From assembly GCA_902796985.1 (NCBI GenBank), contig CADBRC010000024.1:1-12257 (forward strand): a stretch of 12,257 nucleotides of DNA. The letters are read 5' to 3'. Position 1 is the first letter of the stretch, and every line of letters begins with the position of its first letter. Positions 6,162-12,257 of the stretch are shown piece by piece. This stretch comes from an uncultured Spirochaetaceae bacterium (lineage in GTDB: Bacteria > Spirochaetota > Spirochaetia > Treponematales > Treponemataceae). Position numbers and translations under genes: made by a program. The notes beneath the pieces are model-generated. The model was not told the DNA's origin. It saw only the letters and a list, made by a program, of their open reading frames with translations, and did no database searches.

Positions 6162-7319
6162 ATGATTGTAGGACGGAGCATTGAGAACAAACTACGGGGC
6201 CTTTTGAATGCATTTCCCATTGTGACGGTCACAGGATGCCGCCAGTGCGGAAAGACAACGTTTTTAAGACACATTCTTTCGGATTACACCTATATCTCTT
6301 TGGAAGACCTTGACATCCGCCAAATGGCGAGGGAAGACCCCAGGCACTTTATAGCCGTCTACAGGCAGAAAGTGATTATAGACGAAATCCAACAGGTACC
6401 GGAACTGCTCTCCTACCTCCAGACCCATGTCGATGAGATAAATGAAAGCGGCATGTATGTGCTGACAGGAAGCCACAACCTTCTTCTGATGCAGTCCGTC
6501 AGCCAGAGCCTCGCGGGAAGGACAGCCCTCCTGACGCTCGCCCCTTTTTCCATTCCGGAACTGAACAGCGCCTCCCTGCGCCCGGAGGCACTGAACGAGA
6601 TGCTTTACAAAGGCTGCTATCCCCGGATCTACGACAAGAACATCGAGCCGACGGATTTTTATCCGGCCTACATCAGGACCTACGTAGAAAGAGATGTCAG
6701 GCTGATAAAGAACATCTCGGACCTTTCGTCTTTCACACGCTTCCTCAAATTATGCGCCGGGAGATGCTCACAGATTTTAAATGTCACGTCGCTCGCGGAA
6801 GATGCCGGGATCACCCGAAAAACAGCGGAAAGCTGGCTGTCCGTGCTTGAGACAAGCTACATAATCTATCTGCTCAAACCATATTACAAAAACTTCGGCA
6901 AGCGGATCATAAAGAATCCCAAGCTCTATTTTTATGACACAGGACTTGCCGCTTCCCTGCTGAACATCACAAGCCCCTCGCAAATCGAATCGTTTTATAT
7001 GCGGGGAGCTTTATTCGAGAACTTCATTGTCTGTGAGCTTCTGAAACGACAGCTCTTTGCAGGAAAGACAGAAGGCCTGTATTTCTGGCGCGATTCGAAC
7101 GGCGTTGAAATCGATGTCCTTGAAGAAGACGGGCCGGAACTCCATGCCTACGAAATCAAGGCCTCGGAAACGATGAACACGGCTTTTTTTTCGAACATAA
7201 AGAAAATCAAGAATACTGCGGGGATTTCCCTTAAAAATACAGCAGTAATCTACGGAGGCGACAAAAGCATGCCCGCATCAGATAATTCCGGAGCGTATAT
7301 TTCCTGGAAGGAACTGTAG
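6162..7319 (+). CDS. AAA-type ATPase with C-terminal DUF4143 / PD-(D/E)XK-like domain
   Basis: The 385-residue product has a Walker A motif GCRQCGKT (25-32), Walker B VIIDEIQ (71-77) and sensor-like LTGSHNLLLMQSVSQSLAGR (101-120), the standard layout of the AAA_14/DUF4143 family, followed by the family's APFSIPEL segment. A winged-helix-like region lies around 205-240 (TSLAEDAGITRKTAESWL). The C-terminus carries a PD-(D/E)XK-like signature: GVEIDVL (314-320, D318) and YEIKAS (330-335, E331, K333). Length is usual for the family. Members are abundant in genomes of host-associated bacteria; their role is unsettled and some are suspected of being selfish or defence-related. There is no Shine-Dalgarno, the start is leaderless, and a palindrome overlaps the promoter, so repression, possibly by itself, is likely. 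An Rpn scrap upstream and a deleted Rpn gene downstream suggest a site of gene turnover. Confidence 0.88.
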   Translation: MIVGRSIENKLRGLLNAFPIVTVTGCRQCGKTTFLRHILSDYTYISLEDLDIRQMAREDPRHFIAVYRQKVIIDEIQQVPELLSYLQTHVDEINESGMYVLTGSHNLLLMQSVSQSLAGRTALLTLAPFSIPELNSASLRPEALNEMLYKGCYPRIYDKNIEPTDFYPAYIRTYVERDVRLIKNISDLSSFTRFLKLCAGRCSQILNVTSLAEDAGITRKTAESWLSVLETSYIIYLLKPYYKNFGKRIIKNPKLYFYDTGLAASLLNITSPSQIESFYMRGALFENFIVCELLKRQLFAGKTEGLYFWRDSNGVEIDVLEEDGPELHAYEIKASETMNTAFFSNIKKIKNTAGISLKNTAVIYGGDKSMPASDNSGAYISWKEL

Positions 7320-7428
7320 GGGCACTATCATGCCCGCCCCCGTCCGGCGCACCAAAAATTTTTTCTGAAAAACCACCTGTGAATTCTACATTTATGCCTT
7401 TCAGGCACCATATATATATGTGATGAAC

Positions 7429-7459
7429 TTTGAAGAAAGACCTTTATTTCTTCTTCAAA
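7429..7459. repeat. Inverted repeat around the Rpn -35 region
   Basis: TTTGAAGAA (7429-7437) and TTCTTCAAA (7451-7459) are exact reverse complements around a 13-nt spacer that contains the -35 position of the downstream promoter. An outer GTGAT/ATCAC pair (7420-7424, 7459-7463) flanks it. It could be an operator; the arms are simple in sequence, so chance is possible. The rest of 7320-7428 shows only an (AT)n tract at 7410-7420. Confidence 0.4.
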
Positions 7460-7471
7460 TCACAGTATACT
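7443..7471 (+). promoter_or_regulatory. Promoter of the Rpn-family gene
   Basis: TATACT (7466-7471) lies 17 bp after TTTATT (7443-7448). The ribosome binding site AAAGGAGG (7472-7479) abuts the -10, so a start 7 nt past the -10 would leave most of the Shine-Dalgarno untranscribed. Either the true start is unusually close or the transcript is effectively leaderless. Confidence 0.45.
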
Positions 7472-7484
7472 AAAGGAGGCCGAT

Positions 7485-8000
7485 ATGGCTAAACGGAAGG
7501 GAGTGGTCGCCCCACTGCGTTCAGGCAGCAGGCGGGGGAAAGCACGTGTGAAAATCCGGGGCAAGGCGAGGCCCAACCACAAAGACGGCCTGTTCTGCCG
7601 CCTGTTCGCGGAACCGGAGAACGCCCTGTCGCTCTACAACGCGCTGACGGGCAGTTCGTACACGGAAGCGGACGGACTGGAGATTGTGACGCTGGAGAAT
7701 GCGGTTGATTCGGCAGTAGACGCGTGCATAAGCCGGGGCGGGAAGCTTGCGGATTTCATGAGAAAACACAAGGCGGAGGTAGATGTTATGTATCTGTTTG
7801 GAGTCGATTTCGAGAAAATCCATAGGGAGGCCATGAAAGAGGAGGCCCGGAAACAAGGGCTGGCAGACGGCAGAATGCAGAGACTGGCAGATGGATTGAG
7901 AAATATTCTCAAGAACACCAGTATGACCCTCAGTCAGGCAATGGACGCATTAGGCATACAGGAGGCGGACCGCGCCAAGTACGCGGCCATGCTGTCCTGA
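7485..8000 (+). CDS. Rpn-family (PD-(D/E)XK nuclease/putative transposase) protein with internal deletion
   Basis: The 171-residue product has both ends of a typical Rpn-family protein but not its middle. The N-terminal part (NHKDGLFCRLFAEPENALSL, 31-50, then LYNALTGSSY and LEIVTLENAV) normally leads into the nuclease core. Here it passes at about residues 70-76 directly into the C-terminal region (AVDACISRGGKLADFMRKHKAEV, about 77-99), which usually comes after that core. About 100 or more residues, including the catalytic carboxylates, appear to be missing, and the reading frame is kept. The tail has two diverged LADG repeats and ends EADRAKYAAMLS. The ribosome binding site AAAGGAGG is excellent. 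The product should be catalytically dead; it may be a decayed gene or a retained short form. Rpn proteins are linked to RecA-independent recombination and mobile DNA. Confidence 0.75.
   Translation: MAKRKGVVAPLRSGSRRGKARVKIRGKARPNHKDGLFCRLFAEPENALSLYNALTGSSYTEADGLEIVTLENAVDSAVDACISRGGKLADFMRKHKAEVDVMYLFGVDFEKIHREAMKEEARKQGLADGRMQRLADGLRNILKNTSMTLSQAMDALGIQEADRAKYAAMLS
7962..7987 (+). repeat. 26-bp direct repeat, right copy
   Basis: This copy, within the Rpn gene, is identical to 6019-6044. The pair brackets the ATPase gene and most of the Rpn gene, so recombination between them could delete about 1.9 kb. Confidence 0.85.
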
Positions 8001-8016
8001 CAGGCGGACATCACAG

Positions 8017-8070
8017 AAACAGGCGGGCGGAGCAGCCACGCGGAGTGGCAGCTTCCCCGCCTGTTTTATT
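8017..8070 (+). terminator. Strong terminator after the Rpn gene
   Basis: AAACAGGCGGG (8017-8027) pairs perfectly with CCCGCCTGTTT (8056-8066) over 11 bp. The enclosed sequence folds again as AGC-A-GCCAC with GTGGC-A-GCT (8031-8039, 8045-8053 approximately), making a long near-continuous rod. It ends in TTTTATTT. It lies 16 bp after the Rpn stop. Confidence 0.85.
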
Positions 8071-8137
8071 TCTCCCCTACACACGCACGCCCCACCCGGA
8101 GCGAACGCCGCCCGCACACCGCGCCCACATCCGCCCG

Positions 8138-8181
8138 ACTCACCAAAGTTTGGTGAGTTTACGCACCAATCATTAGTGAGT
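8138..8181. promoter_or_regulatory. Tandem pair of 21-bp palindromes, probable operator
   Basis: The first palindrome (8138-8158) is perfect: ACTCACCAAA, central G, TTTGGTGAGT. After TT comes a second (8161-8181): ACGCACCAAT, central C, ATTAGTGAGT, with two mismatched pairs. They repeat with a 23-bp period, so two dimers would sit about two helical turns apart on nearly the same face. An extended -10 (TGATACAAT) follows 28 bp downstream. The pattern fits cooperative repressor binding; the protein is unknown. Confidence 0.65.
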
Positions 8182-8208
8182 TCACACCACCACGGCCTTT
8201 TTCTTCTG

Positions 8209-8228
8209 TGATACAATCCTCGTACAAT
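8209..8228 (+). promoter_or_regulatory. Probable promoter of the small CxxC protein
   Basis: Two TACAAT hexamers occur, at 8212-8217 (with upstream TG, extended -10) and 8223-8228. Neither has a good -35. The first shares the nine bases TGATACAAT with the ATPase promoter at 6147-6155. Confidence 0.4.
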
Positions 8229-8263
8229 ACTAAAAAGTGTCGCGAGGCACAGAGGAGAAACAT

Positions 8264-8449
8264 ATGGGCAAATACATAACCTGCCGCTATTGCGGCTGTA
8301 GCTATAAGACGGGAAGCGGCGTGAACAAAAAGGGAAACAAGTGGACTAAGCTCGGTTTCTTCGTTAACGTCTGCACGCTTGGTATCGGTGGTGTTCTTAT
8401 CTATCTACTTCAGATTGGTCAAATGCTGCCTTGTTTCCAGAAATATTGA
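8264..8449 (+). CDS. Small membrane protein with CxxC motif, 61 aa
   Basis: The ATG at 8264 is chosen over the in-frame GTG at 8237 because GAGGAG (8252-8257) lies at the right distance from it. The product begins MGKYITCRYCGCSY, with CRYCGC as half of a zinc-ribbon-like knuckle, then a basic linker (KKGNKW) and one hydrophobic segment at about 25-50 (LGFFVNVCTLGIGGVLIYLL). A second CxxC pair is absent, so if it binds metal it may do so as a dimer, or it may be the truncated start of a larger protein. I do not recognise the family. Codon use is more A/T-rich toward the 3' end. It sits behind the tandem palindromes and before the gene at 8519. Confidence 0.5.
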   Translation: MGKYITCRYCGCSYKTGSGVNKKGNKWTKLGFFVNVCTLGIGGVLIYLLQIGQMLPCFQKY

Positions 8450-8518
8450 TCGCGGCAATGCTGGCAGTCCGACCGGGGCTAGGCAAAGACATTCACCGAC
8501 AGCAGGGGAGCAGACGGC

Positions 8519-9373
8519 ATGACATTAGACGAACAAATAGCGAAAGACCTGACGGAACTCTATGAGGGAAGGGAAATCAGCAGCGCGAAGCAGCTTGCCC
8601 CGCTCATCGGGATTTCATGCAGGGGGCTACCGCAGCACTTTGTGGGCGACAGGGACGCAAAAACCGTCCTTGTCATGCTGAACCCCGGCAGCGACGCGAA
8701 AGGGGCGGAACAGGAACTTGCCAAGCGCAGGGAAAGCTATGACAGCACGAGCGCGCAGGCTTTCACAGAAAGCTACGTCCGGGAGCTGCGGGACTTCGGC
8801 AAAATACACCGCATAGACAACCCCCGCGATCCGTTCGACGTAAAGCAGGCGGCGTTCCTCAAGCCCTGGAAGGACAGCGGCATTACCCTGCCGGGTGCCT
8901 TTCCCCAGGACGACAAAACGTTCGCTGACGCAAAGGAAGCCGTGCTGACCCAGAAGCTGCAGCTGGAGCTGCTCCCCTACAGTTCGCAGAAATTCGAAGT
9001 GAACACGAAGAACATCGACCGCTTCGTCCCGTTCGTGGAAATCCTGCTCGGCGAGATTTTCCGCAGGGAGCGGACGGCGGTCATATTCTGCGGGCGGGTC
9101 TTCGACAAGGCGTTCAAGGCCTACAACAAGGCACAGGGAAGCACCGTCATAGACCTGGGCGCAACGGAAGTGCGTTTGAATCCGATTGCTCCCGGGAAGC
9201 AGCTTTCCGGCGGCTGCCGCCCCGTCACGCTGCGGTGGAAGGGCAGGACGCAGAAAGCACTCATTGCCTACACGTTCGCGTCACAGGCACTGAGCAAAGC
9301 CTATGCAATCATGCAGAACTACGGCACGTTCTGCTATGAGCAGTTTGCCGCATACAAGGCGGCAGACCGCTGA
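8519..9373 (+). CDS. Uncharacterised protein with uracil-DNA-glycosylase-like motifs
   Basis: The 284-residue product has AGGGGAG (8504-8510) ahead of the ATG. The segment TVLVMLNPGSDA (49-60) resembles motif 1 of the uracil-DNA glycosylase superfamily, where a hydrophobic strand ends in a xNPG or xDPG turn. LQLELLPYSSQKF (147-159) resembles a block often seen in uncharacterised relatives (E-x-x-P-Y-x-S). Another buried strand, AVIFCG (187-192), is in the expected order. The usual C-terminal H-P-S-type motif is not evident; the corresponding area reads IAYTFASQALS. It is cytoplasmic, with no signal or membrane helix. Nucleic-acid base recognition is a guess from fold motifs only. The neighbourhood of decayed nuclease and ATPase genes fits an accessory or defence setting, without proving it. 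Confidence 0.6.
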   Translation: MTLDEQIAKDLTELYEGREISSAKQLAPLIGISCRGLPQHFVGDRDAKTVLVMLNPGSDAKGAEQELAKRRESYDSTSAQAFTESYVRELRDFGKIHRIDNPRDPFDVKQAAFLKPWKDSGITLPGAFPQDDKTFADAKEAVLTQKLQLELLPYSSQKFEVNTKNIDRFVPFVEILLGEIFRRERTAVIFCGRVFDKAFKAYNKAQGSTVIDLGATEVRLNPIAPGKQLSGGCRPVTLRWKGRTQKALIAYTFASQALSKAYAIMQNYGTFCYEQFAAYKAADR

Positions 9374-9385
9374 CAGAGAAGACGG

Positions 9386-9414
9386 AATGCCGCGAACAGG
9401 TTTTCTGCGGCATT
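9386..9414 (+). terminator. Hairpin after the UDG-like gene, weak terminator
   Basis: AATGCCGC (9386-9393) and GCGGCATT (9407-9414) form an 8-bp stem around 13 nt. Only a short T pair follows, so termination may be inefficient. Confidence 0.45.
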
Positions 9415-9426
9415 GTAACAATTGGA

Positions 9427-9483
9427 CTGCTCGGAAAGCAGGAGTTTCCGAACAGCTTAAAAACATACCCTCTAATGGGTATG
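9427..9483. repeat. Two inverted repeats before the CsgG-like cluster
   Basis: CTG-C-TCGGAAA (9427-9437) pairs with TTTCCGA-A-CAG (9445-9455) with one mismatch. CATACCC (9464-9470) pairs perfectly with GGGTATG (9477-9483). The second ends 28 bp before the start at 9512 and could be an operator or leader hairpin. The only -10 candidate is TATTAT (9494-9499), without a convincing -35. Confidence 0.4.
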
Positions 9484-9511
9484 AAAACTAAACTATTATT
9501 TGGAGATTATT

Positions 9512-10078
9512 ATGAGTCAAAAACAGGTGAATCCAACTTTTGGTTTTATTGTACTGCTTGCTATACTAGGTGGTGTTGTTTATTATTTGAGGCAAGAGCT
9601 TTATAAAAAGCCAGGAGACGCGTATACTGCTTACACAACAAGTATTGAAAAGCTGTCCGATGAAATCTCAGGGAAGAAAGTCGTAGCAATCTGCACGAAC
9701 GAATCCGATGAGATCTCAAACGATGAAGAAGCTGCCATAGCTGAATGGAAACAACAATTGTCTCTAAAAACTGGCATCAAATTCGTTACCAGAAACCAGC
9801 TTGAAAAAATCATGCAGGAGCATCAGTTCCAGCTCAGCGACTGGTCAAGCGAAGAAAAGACTGCCGAAGTCGGAAAAGCGCTGAACGCAAGCGCACTGGT
9901 CACATTTATGCCTTCAAGCTCACAGATGCAAATCATAAACATAAACACCTTTGAAAAGCTTGAACTTCAGGCAGATATTTTTACTGATTTTACCTTAGAT
10001 GATGCTCATTATAATGAAAAGTGCTCAGCTATGGACAATCAGGTGAAAGCTGTCAAGCTCATTAACAGGATGTTCTGA
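9512..10078 (+). CDS. Membrane-anchored CsgG/LpoB-like domain protein, A+T-rich
   Basis: The ATG at 9512 has GGAG (9502-9505) in front and is preferred to the TTG at 9500. The 188-residue product has one N-terminal hydrophobic helix (about 8-26) without a lipobox or cleavage site, so it is probably anchored in the inner membrane with the rest in the periplasm. Residues about 55-158 match the nucleotide-binding-like fold of CsgG/LpoB/TolB-N proteins as seen in treponemes: a strand KKVVAIC, then FVTRNQLEKIMQEHQFQLSD (91-110), WSSEEKTAEVGKALNASALV (111-130), and IININTFEKLELQADI. The same EQ/SDW/T..VG.A pattern recurs in the third gene of the cluster. Base composition is plainly more A+T-rich than either neighbour, suggesting separate acquisition. 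No enzyme activity is implied by the fold. Confidence 0.7.
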   Translation: MSQKQVNPTFGFIVLLAILGGVVYYLRQELYKKPGDAYTAYTTSIEKLSDEISGKKVVAICTNESDEISNDEEAAIAEWKQQLSLKTGIKFVTRNQLEKIMQEHQFQLSDWSSEEKTAEVGKALNASALVTFMPSSSQMQIININTFEKLELQADIFTDFTLDDAHYNEKCSAMDNQVKAVKLINRMF

Positions 10079-10125
10079 TTTTTAAAGGCACAGCAACCAT
10101 TACATATTCTTTATGGAGGCATGAA

Positions 10126-11103
10126 ATGAATCTTAGGAAAAGCGTTTTTGCCGCGCTCGCGGCAGTCAGCATGGGAATTGCGTCCGCGCAGACCGTGGCA
10201 ATTCTTGACTTTGACACGGAGGACAAGCAGTACGCGGACCGCATGCCCATCCTCACGGACACCTTCCGTGCGGAAATGTCCAACTCCGCCTCGCTCACGG
10301 TGGTGGACCGCAAGAACACCAACGCCGCGCTCGCGGAGATTGCCCGTTCGCAGACCTCGGACTACATGTCCCAGGACAACGTGAAGACGCTCGGCAAGAT
10401 GCTCAACGTGGACTACATAGTCGTAGGGCACGTAAAGGAGATTGCCGACGACCCTGAGATCATCACAAGGGAGTACACCTCCGTCACGCAGAAGTCCGGC
10501 GGAATTTCCGGGATGCTCTTCGGCGACAGCGCAAAGAAGACGCAGACCACCACCGAGACGCGCGACGTGGTGACGCAGAACAAGCTCATCCAGATTGTCG
10601 TGCAGATGATAGACGTGGAGACTTCCGGCACCATGGCATCATCCCACAAGGAAATCAAGAAGTGGTCCGAGTACAACTCCGTCGTCAAAGACCTTGCCAA
10701 GCCCCTGCTCAGCTCGTTCAGCGGCGTGGGCAAAATCAAGAAGGTCAATGAGGGCATGTTCAACGGCATCTGGGAGTGCGAGCTGTACCAGAACGGCATT
10801 ACGGACATCTACACGCTGGAGTTCGTGGACGACACCACGGTAAAGGTGGAAATCGAAAGCATCGACCGCCGCGGCAAGAGCACCAAGTCCAAGGGACAGG
10901 GACGCTGGCGCTACAATGCGCAGGAGAAAGTCTTCGTGCTCACGGTGAACCGGCTGACCGGCGACGTGGCGCACATCACGCGCCTGAGCTGGAAGAGCAT
11001 GATAGACCCCGCCAAGAACGAGAAGAGCTTCAAGATGAGCGTGCCGGTGTCTTCCGCCCAGAACGCAAAGCAGGTGCGCGGCGAGTTCTACCGCACGGAA
11101 TAG
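10126..11103 (+). CDS. Exported CsgG/LpoB-like protein with C-terminal beta-rich domain
   Basis: The 325-residue product starts at the ATG at 10126 (GGAGG at 10115-10119) and has a signal peptide of about 21 residues ending IASA before QTVAILDF. The CsgG/LpoB-like domain spans about 22-180: AILDFDTED (25-33), LTVVDRKNT (57-65), VKTLGKMLNVDYIVVGHVKE (86-105) and a late strand LIQIVVQMIDVETSG. A loop at 120-150 rich in Gly, Ser and Thr interrupts it. Residues about 210-280 form a separate beta-rich domain opening FNGIWECEL and containing GRWRYNAQEKVFVLTVN, reminiscent of small lipocalin-like modules. It lies 47 bp after the previous gene and 9 bp before the next. It is probably a soluble periplasmic partner in an envelope assembly; the precise role is unknown. 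Confidence 0.78.
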   Translation: MNLRKSVFAALAAVSMGIASAQTVAILDFDTEDKQYADRMPILTDTFRAEMSNSASLTVVDRKNTNAALAEIARSQTSDYMSQDNVKTLGKMLNVDYIVVGHVKEIADDPEIITREYTSVTQKSGGISGMLFGDSAKKTQTTTETRDVVTQNKLIQIVVQMIDVETSGTMASSHKEIKKWSEYNSVVKDLAKPLLSSFSGVGKIKKVNEGMFNGIWECELYQNGITDIYTLEFVDDTTVKVEIESIDRRGKSTKSKGQGRWRYNAQEKVFVLTVNRLTGDVAHITRLSWKSMIDPAKNEKSFKMSVPVSSAQNAKQVRGEFYRTE

Positions 11104-11112
11104 GAGAGAACG

Positions 11113-12162
11113 ATGAAAGCAGCAAAGATATATGCGGTGAGTGCCGCCGCATGCGCGCTTGCAGCCGCACTGCTTTTTGCCTCATGCGGAGGCAAGAAGG
11201 ACGCGGGCGGTTCCGGTTCAGCAAGTTCGTCCGCTTTCTTTGACTCATCGGAAAGCGGCGGAAGCAAGTCATCTTCTTCCAAATCAAGCACGGCGGTTGC
11301 CGTGACCGACCTTGCCGTGGTTGAGCACGAGGCTTCCGTCAGGCAGCACGTTGCCGAAATCTCCGCCCTGCGCGGGGATTCTAACGCCGCCCTTGAGTCG
11401 CTTACGGCAAAAATCGTGCAGGTGCTTTCTTCCCGCCCCGACATGCGGGTGGTTGACCGAACCAAGATGGACGACGTGATGGCGGAAATCGCATTCCAGG
11501 AATCGGACTGGGCGGAAGAGACCGCATCCGCCGTGGTAGGCAGGGCGATTGCCGCCGACATGCGCGTGGTGCTCACGGCGAGCGGCGCAGACGCAATCAA
11601 GGTGGACTTCCTTGACGTAAACACGCTCCAGACGGTGACGGCAATCGTCACGGCGGGCACGGTCGGCAGCCTCGCAAGCACCGACCTGGGCGCGTTCGAG
11701 CCGGAGAACGGCGGCTTTACGCTCAACGGCACCTGGTACTGCGAGGGAGTACGCAAGAGCCAGACTGCATACGCTGCGTCCGACCTGGACAAAATCACCC
11801 CCTTCGGCAGGCTGCGCCCGGAAAAGGCGGATTCCGACGACTATTCCGACCTGCTGAACCGCAAGCTGCGGAAGCTTGACACGATGCTCATACAGGACAA
11901 CACGCTCGTCACGTTAACCACGGAAAGCGGGGACGAAATCTACGCGGACGCAATCTTCTCGCCCAAGGACGCGTATACGGCCACGTCCGGCGGCAAGGAG
12001 TATTCCACACTCCTCATCGGCACAATCCGCATCCGCGAGGACGGCGGCGCCAAGCTGCTGGAAGGAAACGTCTACGAGAAGGACGGCAGTATCGCCATAC
12101 ACTTCGGCTCGGAGAACGGTGACGGCAGCGGTACCGCGTACTTTTTGATGTTCGAGACGTAG
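11113..12162 (+). CDS. Lipoprotein with CsgG/LpoB-like domain
   Basis: The 349-residue product has a lipoprotein signal (LFASC, lipidated Cys25; the -3 Phe is unusual in enterics but tolerated in the relaxed spirochaete lipobox). A Gly/Ser-rich linker (27-59) follows, then the CsgG/LpoB-like domain at about 60-185: AVAVTDLAVV, MRVVDRTKMDDVMAEIAFQE (111-130), SDWAEETASAVVGRAIAADM (131-150), and VDFLDVNTLQTVTAIVTAG. From about 199 a second module begins FTLNGTWYCEG, paralleling the NGIWECEL module of the preceding protein, and ends GTAYFLMFET. The ribosome binding site AGGAGAG overlaps the stop codon of the gene before, so translation is likely coupled. LpoB-like lipoproteins activate wall synthases and CsgG forms secretion pores; the sequence does not decide between these or another role. 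Confidence 0.78.
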   Translation: MKAAKIYAVSAAACALAAALLFASCGGKKDAGGSGSASSSAFFDSSESGGSKSSSSKSSTAVAVTDLAVVEHEASVRQHVAEISALRGDSNAALESLTAKIVQVLSSRPDMRVVDRTKMDDVMAEIAFQESDWAEETASAVVGRAIAADMRVVLTASGADAIKVDFLDVNTLQTVTAIVTAGTVGSLASTDLGAFEPENGGFTLNGTWYCEGVRKSQTAYAASDLDKITPFGRLRPEKADSDDYSDLLNRKLRKLDTMLIQDNTLVTLTTESGDEIYADAIFSPKDAYTATSGGKEYSTLLIGTIRIREDGGAKLLEGNVYEKDGSIAIHFGSENGDGSGTAYFLMFET

Positions 12163-12206
12163 GAAAAACACAGGGGTGCCTTAAACAGGCACGCAGGGAC
12201 AGCCTG

Positions 12207-12241
12207 AACGCCCGTCATACATGGTGTATAGCGGGCGTTTT
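12207..12241 (+). terminator. Terminator closing the CsgG-like cluster
   Basis: AACGCCCG (12207-12214) pairs with CGGGCGTT (12232-12239); after a 2-nt internal mismatch, ATACA/TGTAT extends the stem to a TGG loop. The 3' arm runs into TTTT. It is 44 bp past the lipoprotein stop and is the only good terminator after 9500. Confidence 0.8.
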
Positions 12242-12257
12242 GCATGGTGCTGTTGGA

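Noticed and set aside
7319..7335. Terminator right after the ATPase gene
   Set aside because: Only a 4-bp GGGC/GCCC stem with an 8-nt loop is present, and the T-run is too far away.
6019..7987. Insertion sequence bounded by the 26-bp repeats
   Set aside because: No transposase, terminal inverted repeats or target-site duplication is visible, and the repeat is explained as Rpn coding sequence.

Overview
The window looks like chromosomal DNA of a spirochaete, most likely a moderately G+C-rich host-associated Treponema. This rests on the kinds of protein present: a PilZ protein with a receiver-like N-terminus, a LysM plus degenerate M23 protein, a run of CsgG/LpoB-like envelope proteins with a relaxed lipobox, and an Rpn-family relic. 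No rRNA or tRNA is present, so the genus is an inference.

Layout. Positions 1-86 hold a decaying 23-bp tandem repeat. A clear promoter (121-149) then drives a 649-residue conserved protein of unknown function (165-2114), followed by a secreted LysM/degenerate-M23 protein (2166-3071). A hairpin at 3099-3118 separates these from a convergent minus-strand PilZ gene (3170-4084). The divergent interval 4085-4321 holds overlapping back-to-back promoters. On the minus strand it also holds a structured element whose conserved blocks, in order, read like a cobalamin riboswitch, ending in a hairpin and T-tract just upstream of the PilZ gene. Rightward, 4322-6004 encodes a pseudokinase-like membrane protein.

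Positions 6005-9500 are accessory in character. A 26-bp fragment of an Rpn gene tail (6019-6044) precedes a leaderless DUF4143-type AAA ATPase (6162-7319), whose promoter is overlapped by a 12-bp perfect inverted repeat. Next come an internally deleted Rpn gene (7485-8000), a strong terminator, and a tandem pair of 21-bp palindromes (8138-8181). A 61-residue CxxC membrane peptide and a protein with uracil-DNA-glycosylase-like motifs (8519-9373) follow.

From 9512 to 12162 three consecutive genes encode different versions of a CsgG/LpoB-like nucleotide-binding-fold domain: an inner-membrane anchored A+T-rich copy, an exported copy with a signal peptide, and a lipoprotein. The last two have an added C-terminal domain. 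A terminator closes the cluster at 12207-12241. The three probably act together at the envelope, with each copy in a different location.

The most interesting points are the candidate B12 riboswitch placed ahead of a putative c-di-GMP effector gene, the two palindrome systems in the accessory region, and the three-gene CsgG/LpoB-like cluster.
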